Positions 25,066 through 37,079 are shown, counted from the stretch's first letter. The stretch: DNA of 64,000 nt from Cenococcum geophilum 1.58 (GCA_001692895.1 KV748197.1:5813-69812), one strand, 5' to 3'. A program made the numbers and translations. The notes: generated by a model not told the origin, from the letters alone.

Positions 25066-28000
25066 TCAACCTTTGATCTTCTTCTGTTGTGCCATTAATC
25101 TCTTCGCCTCCAGCTCCTCCATCTTAATCCGATGCGCAATCAATTTCCCTTGGGCCGTAGCCTTCTGCGTAGCAAAGTGTTGCTTTACCTTCACCTCACC
25201 CTCCGCGGCTTTCACGCGCGCGCTCTCCCTCTGCACCAGCAATTTCTTCCTTGCCGCCTCCGCCTCGACCATCTTCTGCGCCATTTGCGCTTCCAGCCGT
25301 TGCCGGTTGGCCGCCGCGCTGTGACTGAACTTGAGCGCCTGCTCCGCGGAAAGCGCATCCAGCTTGCGCGTGTGCTCATCCTGCTTGATGTCCGCTTTCA
25401 GGCCCGCAGCCTCGCGGTCGCGGGCGAGAGAGCGCATGTGGTCCTCGTCCTGTTGCCGCAGCTTCTCCTCGCGTGCGCGCTTCTTGCGCTCCGCCTCGGC
25501 GATCTTCTCGGGCATGCCCGCCGCGTCAGGGGGTTGGTCCTGCCCTTCCTTCGCATAGTACACGTCGGCGGCGTTGTGGGTGCGCAACAATTCGACGAGG
25601 CGGGTGGCATCGGGCTGGTCGAGCGGGAGGAAGCCCTTGGTGATGTACATGGTTGGTGAGTAGAAGATGTCCTCGTCGATGTAGAGGTTCTGCGGGTCAT
25701 TAACGAATTCCCAGTAGACGCGCTCGAGCAGCTTCTCTACGATGCGGAAGGGCGCTGGGTTCTCAAGCGCGAGGTAGAGCGCCGTTTTGCCGCGGCATTT
25801 TTTCAGCGGGTCCGCCTTGCCGACTTTGAGGGCATCGATGGTAGTTTCGATGCGCTCGCTGGGTGCTGAGGTGTCGCAGTAAAGAGCCAGCTCGGCCAGT
25901 GCTGTACGGCCGTCGTGCCTGGTTGATGTGAAGTCGGGGTGGTGCCCGCCCTTGATCAACAACTTGATGGCTGGGCCGTGCAGTTCTCGGGCTGCTTCGT
26001 GGAGACTGCCGTCATTAGGGCCCGGTTTGGCTTTCAGAATGGCGACAATGGATTTGACATCCCCTAGTCGAGCGGCATAGAAGAGGGCAGTGTGGTCGAA
26101 GATGTCTTTGGTGGAGGGGTTGGCACCGTGCTTGAGTAGTTTGATGACGACGTCGGACCGTTCGTTCTTGGCAGCAATTATTAATGGCGTAGATTTGGAC
26201 ACCTCAGTTGAGTAATTTACGTTTGCTGTAGGTGTTAGCTAATGCCAATGGTCCGCTATGGAGGGTGTTAGGCGCGAGACAAAATGAACATATAAGAGCC
26301 ATAACTGAATCTTGAAGTCGGCCTACGTATGGTGGACGGTGCCAAAACGAGCAAAAAGAGAAAGAAGCCTTTGCGCTTACCACCTGATTCAATTAAGGCT
26401 GAAATCACGTCATCACTAATCATTTTCTCCGGTTGGAACAAAGCCCAAGCAAGCGGGGTTACGGTCTCAGGCTCCAGGATCTCGTTATCATATACGCTGC
26501 ACTGCATCTCGGTCTCCAGACTACATCCAGCATCACACAAGCGCTTAGCGATCGCCACAGTCTCTGGATACAATTGCAGGGCCAATAGCAGGGGCGGGTC
26601 CATCGAAGGATAGACAAAGTTTGTATCTGGTTTCACAGTCGGGTTTTCCAAGAACGCATCGATAAGCGCAAGAAGCTGTTTCTCCGAACCCTGGGACGCA
26701 ATGGCGACAGTAAATGCCATCGAAAGGCTTTCCTGGGTGGCGCCGGAATTCATCAGTTTCTGCAGTAATGCAATGTCTCCACGTGATGCAGCCAACTGGA
26801 CGGCCTGACCGCTGTCATAGTTGACGTCCGCTTTATAATGCAGAAGAAGGTCCACGAGAGCCTCTGAAGCACCACCATTAGCGTAGGAATCGAGTGCCTT
26901 GAGCAGAGCGAGATGTAGGGTCTCGCCGCCGGCGCCGTGCTCGAGCAACAACTCAATGACGTCTAGGTTTTCAGGCAAGAGCCAATGATCCCCAGCGTTA
27001 AGAGCCTCGTTAAGTGCTGCGGTATACACTTCTGGAGACTCGACCGAAGTTGCTAGTAATTGTAAGGCCTCGAAATTCAACGCCTTCGCTGCGTGGTTCA
27101 GTGCCGCATGCACACCCGAGCCAGATGCGCCCTTCTCTAGCAAGAACTGAGCAACGCTTAGCCCCTCAGCTGAAACCCAATCATCTCTCGTTTGAGTGGC
27201 TTCAACAAAGGCAGTGTGCAAGACATCTTTGGAAGATAGCGGCTCCGCCACGAGTTCCAGCGCGTCGAGATCAAACATTTTAGCGGCTTGCACGGCAGCC
27301 TTGTCCAGATGTTCTCCGGTTGCGCCTTTCTGGATTAGAATATGGACAAAATCCATTCCTTCAACGGTGCGCCACTTTTTGTCCCCGGAATTGAAGACCA
27401 CTCCAAAGGCGTTCGAGGCTACTTCTTTCGAATGGATCGCCGGTGCCAGCATCTTAAGCAACTCCAGGTCCAGCGTTCCAGCGATATGCAGTACACTTCC
27501 TCCGTCTGAGGAGTCCGGCGAAGCCTTCGCGTCAAGGAACATTTGGACGAGGCGACTGTCACTGGGTTGTTCCCGGACGGCTTCAAGCAACCCGACATCA
27601 CAGACCTCCTGAGCCACGCCTGCCTTGAGTATCGGTCCCACGGTGGCCAGGCGCTCATCACCCTTCATTGCCTGCGCTGCTGCTAGGGCCGGCGTCAAGG
27701 ATGCTTTGGAAGGATTCGCAGAAAGGAGCAGTTCTAAGGTCTCAATATAACCCCGCTGGACGGCAGAGACAAGAGCCTCTCCATTTCCGTAGTCGACCGA
27801 GGCTCCGTATTTAAGCAATAGACGACATAACTCAAGTCCGGCCGTTCCCTTTGTAACCGCAAGGACCAACGAGCGGTTCACAGGCTCGCCAGTAGCTCCG
27901 AGCTCTAATAGAGTTTGAAAAGTTTTGAATTGAAACTCGTCGTCTTCGAGTGTAGCAGCCTCTACCCACGCTGCGACTAGTGTGTCAGGCGAGGGTTTCC

Positions 28001-29687
28001 CAGTAATGAGTGTTTGAACAAGGTCAAAGCAGCGAATCCTGATGGCTTCGCATATTGCTTTGCCATTCTCAAAATCCACGGAGGCCTTGGTCAGCAGCAG
28101 AGTCGCCAACGAAATGCCATCGGCTCCTTCTTTTGCGGTAGTTACAAGAGCCTCGTCTGCAACGCGTCCTGACCCACCTGCATGGAGGAGCATTTCGATG
28201 ATTTCCTGCCTATTCGAACGATCTTGTATACNCATGGCGGCGGTAAAGGCGGCGTTGACCGATTCCACTGCCGGGGTTTTAGTGAGGAGGAGCTCAAGTA
28301 CGTCTCTAGTTCCTGCAGCCGCAACTATTTGTATGGCTTGTCCATTATCAAAATCGACATCCGCATTCCCGCGATCCAAAAGCAGCTGGACAAGTTTATA
28401 AGCTTCAATATCAAGGGAGGACTTGACGACAGTAATGAGCGCCTGAGCTACCGCCTCTCCAGTCGCACCGGCGTTCAGCAACAGCTCTGTCACTTCATAA
28501 GCTGCGGTAAGGTCGCTCAGCGTCATGGCTGCTTGGATCGCATTAGACAAGGACAATTGGGATGGCCCTTTTTTGAGCAGATTGGCAAGCAATCCCGTCT
28601 GCCGTTCCAAAACAGCATGTTTGATAACAGCACCGCCTTTATGGTCGACGGAGGCATTGTATGAGAGCAACAAGTCGATTAGCGTCAGCTGTCTCTCTTC
28701 AACAGCTTTGAGTAATGTCTCCGCCGTATTGTCGCCCCGCGCCCCGCCACAGAGACAAACCTCAATCAGCTCGATCTTTTTCTCGAGTTCGTGAGCTGGG
28801 GTCGCATATGCAACGCCAACCGCCACATCTAAAGATGCGGGTGACGGCGGCTTGGGTGCAGCAACGATAGCAATGGCTAGATCATTCCTACCATCCCGAA
28901 CCGCCCGCTGTAATCCCTTCGCAGTCGCGTGATCACCATCCGCATCCCTCATCAGTAGCGCCGAAACATTGCGAAGAGACCCTTTCGCGACCGCCTTTAC
29001 CAAGCCCAGGGTACGGCACTGCTCACAAGGCCGCTTCGGCCCTTGCAGGAGTAGCTCGACCATCTCCTCCGCACCCTCGGTGACCTTGGCCAAAAACTCG
29101 TCATGCAATTCCAGCGGATCGGCGCCTAGCTCCAGTAATGCTCTTATGATGTCCAGCTTCCCTCTCTCGATAGCGTACGGAAGCGCCTCATCGAGGCTCT
29201 CCTCGTCCGCACGAGAGGCCAGCAGCCTCACCATCTCCAACTCACCACTCTGTGTAGCCTTGGGCAAGACGTCCGAGCGGCTGTCCTGCTGGTTTTCACG
29301 CGTGATCTTCTTCCACACGTTCTTACTCGCCTTTCGCGCAAAATTGACATCGCCGCCGCGGTCTAGCAGTGCCTCGACGAGCCCGAGCGGCCCGTTCTCC
29401 GCAACAGTAGCAGCGAAGGCCCGGTTCACTTCTTTGGGGCTGAAGGCCTCGATCTCGGCTTTCTTTTTGAACAGTTTCGACACGGTTTTTGGAGCCTTGT
29501 ACTCTGGGTCGGAGGCACGGCGCTCGGCGAGCAGCTCGTCAACGCGCCGTCGGTCATTTTCCGTTACATAGCCTGGACATGGAGAAGCGGAGAGAGGTGG
29601 CGTTGAGATGCTGGTTGGGATATTGCCAGCGGCTGCGAGCTCGAGGAGCCGAGCGCGGCCCTGGAGGACTGGAGTACCGCTTTCCAT
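25066..29687 (-). CDS. Giant ankyrin-repeat protein with C-terminal coiled coil (1488 aa, two exons)
   Basis: Two frames (29687-26381 and 26225-25066) join across one intron, 26226-26380, with donor GTAAGC, branch GCTAAC and acceptor ACAG. The join restores an ankyrin unit, ESGANVNYSTEVSKSTPLII, which strongly supports a single gene. The N-terminal about 130 residues include KTVSKLFKKKAEIEAFSPKE. Then come many divergent ankyrin units of about 33-55 residues (LLLDRGNADVDF, LLEHGAGGETL and similar). The last about 140 residues are a Lys/Glu/Ala-rich predicted coiled coil with KKRAREEKLRQQDED. No enzyme domain is visible, so a scaffold or receptor-adaptor role is inferred. There is one ambiguous base at 28232. 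It faces the NLR-like gene tail to tail. Confidence 0.85.
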
Positions 29688-31078
29688 GTTGCATGGGATG
29701 TTCAGATTAACACTCCTACAGTAACGGGAGAGTAATGTTATGCTTTTAGATAGTAAGGGTTTGATTCAATGGCAATTTTGAATGGAATCTAAATGGGGAA
29801 CGCAACAACGCAGCCAGGCAACATCGTTTGAAGCGAGGCTCTTCAAACAGTAAGGCTCACCGAAATCGGGGATGCCGTAAAGTGTGGGCAGGGTGTGATA
29901 CGCCTTGATAAGCAGTTGTGCCGCGTATTTTTTGGTATTGTCTAAGAACCTTGATCAAAGACGAGAAGCAAATGACAGGGACTAGACTGATCTGTAAATG
30001 CAAGGATTGCAAGGCGTATCTGCAAAGAGATGCAAGGCGTATCTGCGAAGAGGGGCAACCACCGAGAATTCAGGGCTTGACAATCATCAAATTCGCACCC
30101 GGCATACAACAACAACTGAAGGATTGAGGCAGCACTAACCTTACCGAGGGCTGAGCTGATAGCCGTGTCAACCAACTATCACAGCCATGACATTATCTCG
30201 CTATCCCATGCTGCAGAGCGTGGCTGGAAGAGAGCTTTTGCGTGCTGCACGGCTAGCTTTTTCCGTCTGGCAAGAATTACCAGAGTCTCCACGATGGCTC
30301 TGAATCAGGACGTGCCTAATTGTCATTGGATGAGTACATATGCGTTCAATTCTCAAGGTTGCCAAGAACGTTAGCCAAGCCAATGTCTTGAATATTTTGT
30401 GGAATGTCGAGATGCAATTGGACAGTGGGCCCGTGCGTCGGGGGCCCCGACCGTATATAGATTGTTCTATGCAGCGTACCTGGCAAGTGTGCCAGATACT
30501 CGCTTACCTTTTTAGTATGTTTGGTTCGGGTGGCGTAGAGCCTATCGCCTCACAGTTATAGATGTGGTAAAGAGACCGCATGCAGAAGAGCCTTAAAATT
30601 TGCTGCAAGGTATAAGCGCCAAGAAATTGGCTAATTCCCATTCCTTTTTGAGCGAGAACATAAAAGCGGCAGCGTATGCAGGAGACTTGCCCTGCAGCCT
30701 GTCACTCCTCAAACCAACCAGAGGAGCCCAACTCGAAGCAGGGCACGGATGTTGATGCGAGCAGGGATCTAACACGAGGGGCCAAGCAGGAGGGTCAAGC
30801 ATCTCACCGACCTTTCCCTTATAGCGCCGGATTAGGCAACGGGCAGACCTTCGATGGGATTGGAGGGAGTGCCATATTTTACATGGCCTACCAGAGAGAG
30901 GTGCGCTGATACAAACCGCACCCTACAAAAAAATCTCTTGAATGTCTGCGGGCGCAGACTTACCGAATCCGCAACTGCTCACTATAACTCCCCACTTTGC
31001 CTACATAGCGCAAACAAGTTTACCGCCATTCTAATCTAATTTCTTGTTCCAAACTCGCCCGTTTTCCTAATCTACACT
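29688..31078. other. Divergent intergenic region, no gene recognised
   Basis: 1.4 kb between the starts of the ankyrin gene (minus) and the Lys-rich gene (plus). Only short frames without domain features. A short direct duplication of GCAAGGCGTATCTGC lies at about 30007-30045. The final 100 bp before 31079 are pyrimidine-rich, as is usual before fungal start codons. Confidence 0.45.
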
Positions 31079-34000
31079 ATGGCTAGCCTAGATTCGCTAT
31101 CGGTTCCTATTTCGCCTGCAAACGCAGAATCCGGCCTAGGGGTAGAAGAATCCACCCCGCGCGGAAAAGACAAGGAAGGAAAGGAAAAGAAGGAGAAGAA
31201 GGAGAAGAAGGAGAAGAAAGAAAAGAAAGAAAAGAAGGCGAAAGAGGGGATGGGCGATGGAGAATCGCTAGATGGCGAGCCGCTCAAAGAGAAAAAGGAG
31301 AAAAAGGAGAAGAAAGAGAAGAAAGACAAGAAAGACAAGAAAGACAAAGCCAAGGAAAACATAGGCGAGGGAGAATCACCAGAGGTGGATCTACCAAAGG
31401 AAAAGAGAAAGAAGCAAGAGAAGAAACCCGAAGGAAAGATAGAAGGAGAATTGCCTCAGGGGGAGCCGCCGAAGGAAAAGAAAGTAAAGAAGGAGAAAAA
31501 GCCCAAAGAGAAGACAGGAGAGGCAGAGGCTTTAGAGGAGACTCCTAAGAAAAAGAAAGAAAAGAAAGAAAAGCTACCTAAGGAAAAGGAGGATAGCCAG
31601 ATTCTCTCTGACGATACGAAAACCTTCAACGGTGAACCAACCGAGGGCGAATTCCCGAAGGGAGAGCCGCCCAGAGCCGAACAGCCCCCTCAGAAACCTA
31701 GCCGGCGCAACACTTCAAACAGCCTCAAACTCAGCAACACATCCGCCGCACCACCACTACCGGACGAGCCCGAGTCACCTCCACCTCCATACTCGGAAGC
31801 ACCCACCTACGCCTCTGCGAGCACCACGCCAGGCACGGCCGAGCACCTCGCTCTTAAACTCAACGGTCCAGGCCACTCGTGCCGGCACTTCCCCAAGCTC
31901 CGCGCAACCCCGGATTCCAAGATCCCCTGCCTTCTCGGTTTCTTCCACGCCTCCGTCGCCGAGTCGGTCCAGGTCAGCTACATCGACACGCGCAAGCTGT
32001 GTGCAGTCTGCTATTCAGATGCCGTGCCGGCTGGGTATTGCGCCTGGACAACATTTACTCCCAATCCAGCGGCACTAGCAGCAGAAAAGGCAGAGTCGGC
32101 GGCAGGGGTGAAGGGATCTCCGCGAGGATGGCTGAAAGCCGACAGTGGGGAGGGAAAGGAAAAGGAGGAATACTACCCATCAATGGTTCAGGCGGGGACG
32201 GAGTTGTTCACTGAGTCCCTGCGCGGATTCCTTCCGTCTGAGATTGTTGAGGACGCGCAGGGCCGGAAGGTCGGGAAGCGCAACATCGCAGATCACGTGC
32301 GCATGCCGGCGAGAGAGGAAGCCTCTGAGGCGTGGAAGTGGCTACAGGAGCAACGAAAGCCGTTCTATATCGACCAGTTGCACTTGATACGTGGGTGGAG
32401 CGCCTTGGCAGAGTGGAAGGCTGAGAGAGATGCGAAGATAGCGGTAGTTGAGGGGTTGCAATTTGTGCCGAAGAAGAAGATGAAGGGGGAACGCATGTCT
32501 GTGGTGAGAGAGGGAAGTTCTGTAAAGGTCAGTCAGCACCATTTTCTTATTAGCGGAAGACAGGTCGGGAAGGCAGCCCTGGGTTTAAACCTCGCTCTGC
32601 CAACACAACCTGAAAGAAGGGTGTTTGATATCACACAGCTATCAACTAACTTCGCTAAAGCAACTGAAGAAAACGAAACCGTCTGCAGATGTAGTTGCTG
32701 GCCCAGCCGACCCCAAGACGCCTGACACTCCCACCAAAACTAAGTCAAAATCCAAAAAATCCGAAACCCCGACCTCCGCCATTACCACAGAAGGCTCGCC
32801 CATGGCCGGAAATGGCAGTCCGCGCCAAAAGGCCCCAAAGCCAAAAGAAACCAAAAAGAAGATAGTACAGGAAGATGACGAGCCGACAGAAAAGAGTCTA
32901 GTAGCTAAAGCAAAGAAATCAAAGAAGGCCGTTGAGAGAGTTGTAGAAGAAGACGGCGAAGGCATAGCATCGAAGCCGAAGAAGTCGAAGAACAAAGCTG
33001 GTAAGGAAGCCGACTCTAATAATGAGAGTCATAGCCCGGTGGCGAAGCCAAAGAAGACAAAGTCAGCGAAGGGTGAGGCGAAAAAGGGCAAAGACGCAAT
33101 AGACAAGCCTAAGAAGTCTAAGACAAAAGAAGGCACGCTGCAGGACAACAATAGCGGCGGCTTGGCTTCGAAGCCTAAAAATTCGAAGAAAAGTGTTGAA
33201 GATGAGATGCAGGGAAAGCCGGAAAAGAAACAAAAATCAAAAGAATCCATACCGAAGGAACCGAAAACAAAGGAATCCAAGCCGAAGTCATCAGAGTCGA
33301 AAGAAAAAGATTCTAAAAGCAAAGAACCCAAGTCCAAGGAGCCGAGGGAACCCAAATCGAAAGACCATAAGGTTGAAGGACACAAGTCAAAGGAGCCCAA
33401 GTCCGAAGAGCCTCATTCAAAAGAGCCTAAGGAGAAAAAGGCACTCGCCAAGGATCCCGACTCGAAGCACAAGGAAGAGAAGTCAAAAGGAACCAAATTG
33501 AAAGAACCAATCTCCAAAGAACACAAGTCAGCGGAGCCGAAGAAACATGAAGCGAAGGAACGCAAATCCAAAGAAACAAAAGCGTCGGCTCACGGTGAAG
33601 GCCACAAAAGCGGAAGCGGCAAAGCGGAAAAGTCAATGGAGCCGAAGGAGCATAAAGCAAAAGATCAAAAGTCCAAAAAACCAAAAGAATCGGCTCACGG
33701 CGAAGACCACAAAAGCGGAAGCAGCAAAGGGGGAAAGTCAACGGAGCCGAAGGGGCATAAAGCGAAAGATCAAAAGTCCAAAAAACCAAAAGAGTCGGCT
33801 CACGGCGAAGGCCACAAAAGCGGAAGCAGCAAAGGGGGGAAGTCAGCGGAGCCGAAGGAGCATAAAGCGAAAGATGAAAAGCCCAAAAAACCAAAAGCGT
33901 CGACTCACAGTGGAGGCCACAAGAGCGGAAGCAGTAAAGGGGAAAAGACAGCTAAAGCCGCCGCGCTCGCAGCCGGGGGAGTCGCAGCTGGAGGAGCTAT

Positions 34001-34604
34001 GGTCGGCATCTTGTAAGTTATCCAGTTTGATAAGACCTCGCCCTTGGGTTTTACCCCATCGGTACTAAATGCTGATTTGCAAAGGCTGGAGCAGGAAACG
34101 GACGAGAAGTTGGAAGCAGGTAGCGAGGATAGGACGGAAGAAATTGATGAGAGTGAAATGGATGAAGAACTTGAGGAGAGTGAAGAATTTGAAGAGAGTG
34201 AAGAGCTTGAGGAGAGTGATGCTCTCGATTCAGATGCGAACTCAGCGGCCGAATTGGACCTCAGCGAGGAAGACGAAGATGTCGAGAGTAGCCAAGATGA
34301 CGATATCGACGTCGATGACGATGATGAGGATGATAAGGACGACGACGATGCGGAGGCAGATTTTGATGCGAGTGACGACCAAAGTGCGGATGACGACGAC
34401 GATGATAATGATGAAGATGATGAAGATGATGGAGATGACGATGGAGATGATGATGGAGATGATGATGGAGATGATGATGGAGATGACGATGACGATGGAG
34501 ATGACGATGGAGATGGAGATGACGATGGAGATGATGATGATGGAGACGATGATGGAGATAATGACGACGATGGAAATGATAGTAATAGCAACGATAGTAG
34601 CTAA
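31079..34604 (+). CDS. Large Lys-rich disordered protein with glycine zipper and Asp/Glu tail (about 1106 aa, three exons)
   Basis: No known family recognised. Exons read as 31079-32527, 32661-34012 and 34085-34604, in frame overall. The second intron is well marked (GTAAGT, CTAAAT, CAAAG); the first has a weaker GTCAGT donor. Order: KEKK repeats (residues about 20-180), a Pro/Ser-rich stretch, an apparently folded region of about 220 residues with Cys (CRHFPKL, IPCLLGFFHA, LCAVCYSD), a Lys/Ser/Glu region with 35-residue tandem repeats, then the Gly/Ala segment AALAAGGVAAGGAMVGILLE, and a final about 170 residues almost all Asp/Glu. The intron falls exactly between zipper and acidic tail. The plan mirrors 17225-19588, though I see no alignable similarity outside the zipper. 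Function unknown; membrane association is inferred from the zipper only. Confidence 0.7.
33585..33948 (+). repeat. 105-bp in-frame tandem repeat (about 3.5 copies)
   Basis: Units start at 33585, 33690, 33795 and 33900, each coding a 35-residue block that begins SAHGEGHKSGS and ends KSKKPKE. Copies differ by a few substitutions and stay in frame, so the array can change length without breaking the protein. Confidence 0.85.
34404..34592 (+). repeat. GATGATGGA-type simple repeat coding the Asp tail
   Basis: Imperfect 6- and 12-bp units (GATGATGATGGA, GATGACGATGGA) encode poly-Asp with spaced Gly at the C-terminus of the preceding gene. It is prone to length change. Confidence 0.75.
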
Positions 34605-34805
34605 AATAATATCACTATACAATATAGTAAACTAAATAGAGTATTTACAGTACTGAAAATAATTATTTCTATATAAGTATAGAAATATACTTATCTCTTT
34701 AAAAGAGCTTATTACGTGCTAACAAATTAAGATAAAAGCTTAGACCCCTAGAGCTCAGCTCCTACTGACTTGTCCCCCCATTTTCTACACAACTAACCGT
34801 TTAAT
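34605..34805. other. Spacer between Lys-rich gene and pogo-like relic
   Basis: AT-rich, no coding frame. It probably holds the 3' UTR of the preceding gene and the 5' end of the transposon. I could not locate the transposon's terminal inverted repeat. Confidence 0.4.
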
Positions 34806-35830
34806 ATGGACCAAAAGGAGCAGAAGTTGCAATTAGCTATCGCTGACTTTAAAGCCGGCAAATTTAAGTTCGGCAATAAAGCTGCGCGCGCGTATAGTGT
34901 CCCCCCGTTAACTTTTAACGATCGATTAAATAGTAAGCTACTACGAATCTTTATACACTAATATGAGCAGCGATTAACTCCTATACAGGAGGTGGTACCT
35001 AAATAGGACTTATAAGGACTTCCTCCCTCGTATACGCGACTACGAGAAATAGCGGTCTAAATCCTTAATTAAAATGGCGATAGAGCCGCTTAGTAGCTAG
35101 CTACTTTAAACGGAATCCTCGTATTAAATCCTTACTCGCCTAACTAATAGAAAGTATATAAATTAATAGGGTATAGCTAAGGTAAATTTAAGAGTTCTAT
35201 AACCTTTATAAGAGGGTATAAAGAAAGGCTAATATATAGGTAGAAAATTGTTAAACAGGACGATTAAGAATAAGAACTGTTAAATGGAGCAGTCAAGGAG
35301 AACTCTGTTGAATTAATATAGGCTGTTGAGCCTTAATATATACAGTTAAGTTAAATGGCTAAGACACCCCTAATCTATACCCACATAGGAAATAGGACGA
35401 CGATCGCAATTAGCGCGTCGTTTAATAAGAACTCTATCAATTAAAGCTGGCTTTAGAGGGTCTCTGTATATATTAGGTATTGCAGGCAACAGAAATAAAT
35501 AGTTAGTAAGAGAATCCGATTTAAGTTAATAAAAATACCTAGAATATAGATAAATCTAGAGTCGCGATAGGTATATATACGAATATAATTGCCGTAGGAG
35601 ATACCTCTAAAAAGAAGACTCTTATATAGTCACTAAATAATTACGAATAGGTATCTATTATAGAGACAATATGTACCTAGCAGAAAAGTGGATTCTTGTA
35701 TTAATGGCGCAAGATCGGCGTGACCTATCGGCCCTAACTGGGCACTAAAGAACCGGTCCTATTGGTAGTGCCGATTAGGACAATATATAGCCTTAAATTC
35801 CGGCTGACATAATTATAAGCTTAAACATAC
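34806..35830 (+). pseudogene. Pogo/Fot1-like (Tc1-mariner) transposase relic, RIP-decayed and interrupted
   Basis: Starts MDQKEQKLQLAIADFKAGKF and then AARAYSVPPLTFNDRL, the psq-type helix-turn-helix of fungal pogo-like transposases. Next come RLTPIQE and PPSYTRLREIA of the DNA-binding region. Stop codons replace Gln/Trp codons. Past a 273-bp insertion the catalytic region reads NIDKSRVAIGIYTN, which corresponds to an N-x-DE motif with Glu changed to Lys. The frame fades after about 35830; 35830-36320 holds only short frames and may include another decayed gene or repeat. Not functional. Confidence 0.8.
35259..35531. repeat. Solo LTR inserted in the pogo-like relic
   Basis: 273 bp starting TGTTAAACAGG and ending GTTAATA (a CA end decayed to TA), flanked on each side by AAAAT (35254-35258 and 35532-35536), a 5-bp target-site duplication. 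Removing it with one TSD copy restores the transposase frame across the junction (VENTxNIDKSRV, x being a stop where Trp is expected). Related fragments lie at 16580 and 38640. Confidence 0.8.
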
Positions 35831-36477
35831 CATTGCATTAAAAAAGAAGGGGAATAATAATCTTTTTTAAGAGATCCAGAGTTTATATAAGAAGCTACGA
35901 CCTAGGACTTCTCGGCTTTAGGATATACGATACTTTGCGAGAATCCGCTTAGTTAAGGTAATTCAAGTACTACTGGGCGTGTCAAAGTTATCTGAGCTAA
36001 ATTTTACTAGTTTTATGTTAGTGACGTTCGAAATATTAAGGTTTCTCGTGAAGTTGTTGCCCGTTACAAGAAGTAGGAGCTGCTAAACACTGCCACCGAA
36101 CTGACTAGGAGTGTTCGAACCAGGAGGATATTGGCTTAGATACGTTTCCGGAATTTCCTATATATCTTTGGCATTTAGCTGAAGAGAAAAAACCTCTGAA
36201 ACCCCTGGATGAACTAAAACCGCTCCCAATAATTGATATTAACACTCTATATAACACTGAAGCCATTCTACCGACTATAAAAAAATCGCCATCAAAACGT
36301 AAGCTATTTTAGGTAGACAGCATTCGAGCTATAAAAATATAGGGTTAATATAAAATATACTATAATTTATCTATTTATTTTAATATCTATCTTCTACCGA
36401 TTAAGGCTTAATGGCTTTATATAGGGAAACGCTAATTTAGCTTAGTATAATACTAATTTATTTAATAACTTATAAGT

Positions 36478-36814
36478 ATATATGTACTACTTTAACGTAT
36501 CTAGATAGTTAAAAGCGCGTATTAATCTTAACGATTTAATAGTAGAATTTTATATATTTAGAATAATAAGCATGACTATTTTAATATATTTTAACGTATT
36601 TTTAGGTATAAATCCGCATGACTATTTTAATATATTTTAACGTATTTTTAGGTATAAATCCGCATGACTATTTTAATATATTTTAACGTATTTTTAGGTA
36701 TAAATCCGCATGACTATTTTAATATATTTTAACGTATTTTTAGGTATAAATCCGCGTAGTTTAATCTACGTGATTAATACGCGCTTTTAACTAGATATAC
36801 TAAGGTAGTATATA
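36478..36814. mobile_element. MITE-like element with inverted ends and internal tandem repeat
   Basis: Left arm 36478-36527 and right arm 36772-36814 are imperfect inverted repeats (left contains AGTTAAAAGCGCGTATTAATC, right its complement GATTAATACGCGCTTTTAACT). Between them lie four 46-bp tandem repeats. No coding capacity. Size and structure fit a non-autonomous DNA transposon; the superfamily cannot be set because the target duplication is unclear in this TA-rich DNA. Confidence 0.6.
36571..36754 (+). repeat. Four perfect 46-bp tandem repeats
   Basis: Units start at 36571, 36617, 36663 and 36709. Each begins CATGACTATTTTAATATATT and ends TATAAATCCG. The copies look identical to each other, in contrast to the surrounding RIP-decayed DNA, so the expansion is probably recent. 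Confidence 0.9.
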
Positions 36815-37079
36815 CGCGCTAGTGAGTTGTTATATAGATTGGCGTTACGCTATATAAAGCTATTAAGCCTTAACTGGCGGGAGGTAGATGCTGAAATAAA
36901 TGACCAAATTAAGGTGGATTTATATTAACCCCTAAAAAAATTCCTGCCCCCAAAGCCTAAAAAGGGTCCTATACTATCACACAACAGCGCCGATAAGTCT
37001 AGATTCTGGCTAATATTGCAATAGGGCTTATCGTTTGTTTCGTCTTTAAAGCAGCCATCGTTAGCGACTATAAAATCAG
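36815..37079. other. Gene-free segment between MITE and membrane-protein fragment
   Basis: AT-rich and then mixed composition. No domain-bearing frame or repeat recognised. Confidence 0.4.

Noticed and set aside
34242..34622. Minus-strand Ile/Val-rich frame resembling a membrane protein
   Set aside because: It is the antisense reading of the poly-Asp repeat of the gene at 31079-34604.
36571..36754. 46-bp repeats as a CRISPR-like array
   Set aside because: The units are directly contiguous with no spacers, and the organism is a fungus.
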